Assembly (NCBI GenBank): GCA_025352665.1
Contig: JANXSM010000163.1
Span: 45,273-109,272, forward strand
Reading direction: 5' to 3'
Source: Rhodospirillales bacterium
Lineage (GTDB): Bacteria > Pseudomonadota > Alphaproteobacteria > Acetobacterales > Acetobacteraceae
Length of the DNA: 64,000 bases
A program made the position numbers and the translations under genes. A model generated the notes under the pieces. That model was not told the origin of the DNA. It made no database searches and was given only the letters and a program-made list of their open reading frames with translations. Positions 62,107 through 64,000 of the stretch are shown here, piece after piece (positions within the stretch are counted from its first letter, which is position 1; every line of letters begins with the position of its first letter).

Positions 62107-62772
62107 GTTGATTACATCTTCCATTTCGGCCCAATCCTGGACCGGTGGGAGGTATTCGCGCGCGGCGCGGCGCTGACCGTCGAACTCGCGGCCCTTTCGA
62201 TGGTCTTTGGCCTCGCCATCGCCTTGCCCGGCGCGATCCTGCGCACCTTCGGACCCTGGCCGCTCCGCTGGCTGATCGCCGGTTATGTCGAACTGATCCG
62301 CAACACGCCGCTGCTGATACAACTTTACGTCGTCTTCTTCATCCTGCCGCCGCTCGGATTGCGGCTCAACAGCACGCAGGCCGCGACCGTGGCACTTTCG
62401 GCCAATCTCGGCGCTTACGCGATCGAGATTGTTCGTTCCGGCCTTGACGCTACGCCGCGTGGTCAGGTGGAGGCTGGGCTTTCGCTTGGATTGTCACGCC
62501 TGCAGATCATCCGCCACATCGTGTTGCTTCCGGCCTTGCGCACGATCTATCCCGCGCTTGGTAGCCAGTTCGTGCTGCAGCTGTTGGGCTCCAGCCTCGT
62601 CTCGGCGATCGCGGTGGAGGAGCTGACGGCAGTGGGCAACAACGTGATGATGCAGACTTTCCGGAACTTCGAAGTTTTCATCGTCGTCGGCGCAATCTAT
62701 TTCCTGCTCGTGCAGATGTTCATGGCGCTGTTCGACGGTAGCTACCGCCGCCTGTTCCGTTGGACCGTCTAG
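62107..62772 (+). CDS. Amino-acid ABC transporter permease 1, start unclear
   Basis: About 222 residues, HisM/GlnP family: FARGAALTVELAALSMVFGL, ELIRNTPLLIQLYVVFFILP, the EAA loop GQVEAGLSLGLSRLQIIRHI and LLGSSLVSAIAVEELTAVG. The homologous N-terminus VDYIFHFGPILDRWEVF begins at 62107 with codon GTT; no ATG, GTG or TTG lies in frame there. The nearest upstream ATG (62005) is inside the binding-protein gene and gives an unlikely Arg-rich leader. So translation start is uncertain; GTT may come from an altered start. Confidence 0.83.
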   Translation, partial: VDYIFHFGPILDRWEVFARGAALTVELAALSMVFGLAIALPGAILRTFGPWPLRWLIAGYVELIRNTPLLIQLYVVFFILPPLGLRLNSTQAATVALSANLGAYAIEIVRSGLDATPRGQVEAGLSLGLSRLQIIRHIVLLPALRTIYPALGSQFVLQLLGSSLVSAIAVEELTAVGNNVMMQTFRNFEVFIVVGAIYFLLVQMFMALFDGSYRRLFRWTV

Positions 62773-62775
62773 ACA

Positions 62776-63501
62776 ATGGGATTGCGAGATTTCGGCTGGA
62801 ACGAACTACAGTTTCTGCTCCTCTCGGTGCGCTGGACGCTGCTGCTCTCGCTCATCGCCTGTGCCGGCGGTGGCTTGCTCGGCCTCGTCGTCGCCGCAGC
62901 CCGCATCGCGCCGACGGCGCTACCGCGGCGGATCGCCATTTGGTGGATCCGCGTACTGCAGGGCACGCCGTTGCTGATCCAGCTTTTGCTCGTCTACTAC
63001 GGATCCTCGTTCATCGGCCTGCGCCCCGATGCCTGGACTGCCGCTGCCATTGCCTTCACGCTGAACGGCAGCGCTTTCTTTGGCGAAATCTGGCGCGGCT
63101 CGCTGCAGGCCGTCCCATCCGGCCAATGGGACGGCGCGCGTGCGTTGGGGCTGCGTTACCTGCCGGCGTTACGCCTCGTCATCCTGCCGCAGGCGCTGCG
63201 TACGATGCTGGGGCCAACAATCGGCTATATGGTTCAACTCGTTAAAGGCACGTCGGTCGCATCGCTCATCGGCATCGCCGAGCTCACGCGTACTGCGGTG
63301 ATCGTCAACACGGTGACGTTCGAGCCGGTGCAGGTCTTCGGCACCGTTGCCCTTACGTATTTCGCCCTGTGCTGGCCGCTGTCGATCTTCGCGGAGCGCG
63401 CCTCCCGTGGGATTGACGCCAGTCGCGCGAGCGGTATCGGCGACATCTTCCGCAAAACGGCGCCCGCGCGCCGGCGACAGAAGCGGGATGCACGAAAGTA
63501 G
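62776..63501 (+). CDS. Amino-acid ABC transporter permease 2
   Basis: A 241-residue partner permease: WTLLLSLIACAGGGLLGLVV, IRVLQGTPLLIQLLLVYYGS, the EAA-like loop GQWDGARALGLRYLPALRLV and VQLVKGTSVASLIGIAELTR. The C-terminus is Arg/Lys-rich. It starts 3 bp after permease 1. The ATPase gene expected next is absent; instead an IS66-like remnant begins within 150 bp, so the ATPase may have been lost or lies beyond. Confidence 0.9.
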   Translation: MGLRDFGWNELQFLLLSVRWTLLLSLIACAGGGLLGLVVAAARIAPTALPRRIAIWWIRVLQGTPLLIQLLLVYYGSSFIGLRPDAWTAAAIAFTLNGSAFFGEIWRGSLQAVPSGQWDGARALGLRYLPALRLVILPQALRTMLGPTIGYMVQLVKGTSVASLIGIAELTRTAVIVNTVTFEPVQVFGTVALTYFALCWPLSIFAERASRGIDASRASGIGDIFRKTAPARRRQKRDARK

Positions 63502-63650
63502 GCCAACCGAGAGCCAGGACAATTAAATTGCGACGCGGAAACAATCCAAGTGTCCATCCGGGAACAGCTTGAGTCGGATGAATCAGTCGTGCTTCGTAAG
63601 CGTCGCGGCGGCGACATCTGGCGTGGCCGTGCGTTCCATGATTTGAGTTG

Positions 63651-63911
63651 CGGATGGACACGCTGCTGCCGGGTTTGGTCGACGAAGATGAGTATGCTCG
63701 TACGATTGGTCATAAGAGCGCTCGCGGGCCTCGGGTAGAGGTTCTGTGTCGGGCTGAACGCCGTCGATCGTGGACGACGGAGCAGAAGCGAGCGATCATC
63801 GCTCAGAGCGCTGGGCCGGAGTTGACCCCTACCGAGGTCACCCGCAAGCATGGGATTAGCGTATCCGTCCGGCGAGGACCGCCTGCCGAACTCGCAGTGT
63901 GCCGCTCATAA
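63651..63911 (+). pseudogene. IS66-type TnpA (orf1) remnant
   Basis: The frame after ATG 63654 runs MDTLLPGLVDEDEYARTIG to RAERRRSWTTEQKRAIIAQS and LTPTEVTRKHGIS, the helix-turn-helix start of IS66-family TnpA (as in ...VSEVARRHGIS). After HGIS the family sequence (QLYTWRRQL) is replaced by unrelated VSVRRGPPAELA and a stop. Only the first part is left. It marks a past insertion next to the importer genes. Confidence 0.65.
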
Positions 63912-64000
63912 AGGTGCTTGTATGGACGCCGTTAAGGGCACCGCTATGAGCATGGATGGACCTGGTGGAAATTCTGGTTGGCGTTGAGCGCCGTCGGCGC

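Noticed and set aside
1..64000. tRNA and rRNA genes
   Set aside because: No cloverleaf-like or rRNA-like segment was recognised by eye; GGTTCAA strings found belong to the two-hairpin elements.

Overview
This is a GC-rich alphaproteobacterial chromosome segment. The family set (class II DAHP synthase, paired tesA/ybbAP block, GntR, BKACE and tripartite-carboxylate type genes, ornithine decarboxylase with a structured leader, RlmM-like methylase next to a DUF423 protein) and the very high GC suggest Rhodospirillales, probably Acetobacteraceae. That placement is inference from gene content only; no rRNA or tRNA was seen.

Layout. 1-31.9 kb is mostly ordinary, intact housekeeping and metabolic sequence: two glycosyltransferases, glutathione reductase, DAHP synthase, a NAD-synthesis group (pncB, a hydrolase-like protein, nadE, a small protein) coupled to gltX, a BioF2-type acyltransferase, a tight minus-strand operon (tesA, thpR, histidine phosphatase, uracil-DNA glycosylase) diverging from ybbA-ybbP, a Bax-inhibitor-1 protein, a SWIM/SNF2 helicase, a YihY protein, ornithine decarboxylase with a hairpin-rich leader, cdsA and a PlsC-like protein, a uronate/sugar-acid group, prolyl aminopeptidase and an RlmM-like methylase. 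31.9-36.3 kb is a graveyard: fragments of a P1B ATPase, two VOC proteins, DUF1428, GST, MarR and a DHFR-family protein, nearly every one carrying its own lesion. 36.3-43.0 kb is a copper/silver efflux operon whose outer-membrane channel gene has a stop codon in it. 43.1-50.3 kb is a sugar module: GH127 glycosidase, ABC importer without an ATPase gene, LacI regulator with a perfect 18-bp operator, and a divergent PhyH dioxygenase. 50.5-55.9 kb is a second graveyard of carboxylate metabolism (GntR, BKACE tail, tctA, PEP-mutase family, leuC/leuD type, an apparently start-less BKACE, truncated HpcH aldolase). 56.3-63.5 kb is an unusual catabolic cluster: two paralogous SDRs, a fused E1-alpha/E1-beta/lipoyl protein, a GntR-UTRA regulator and an amino-acid-type ABC importer, ended by an IS66-like remnant.

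The strongest unusual signal is a family of about 100-bp, two-hairpin, TA-flanked elements (MITE-like) present at least eight times. Two copies sit inside broken genes, and removing each copy with one TA restores the reading frame by inspection. Three others lie exactly at the TA of a gene's TAG stop codon, and two degraded copies sit at the broken ends of gene fragments. The family appears non-autonomous; no matching transposase is in the window. The other notable item is the E1 fusion cluster with two near-identical 14-bp sites, one of whose SDRs lacks the catalytic tyrosine.
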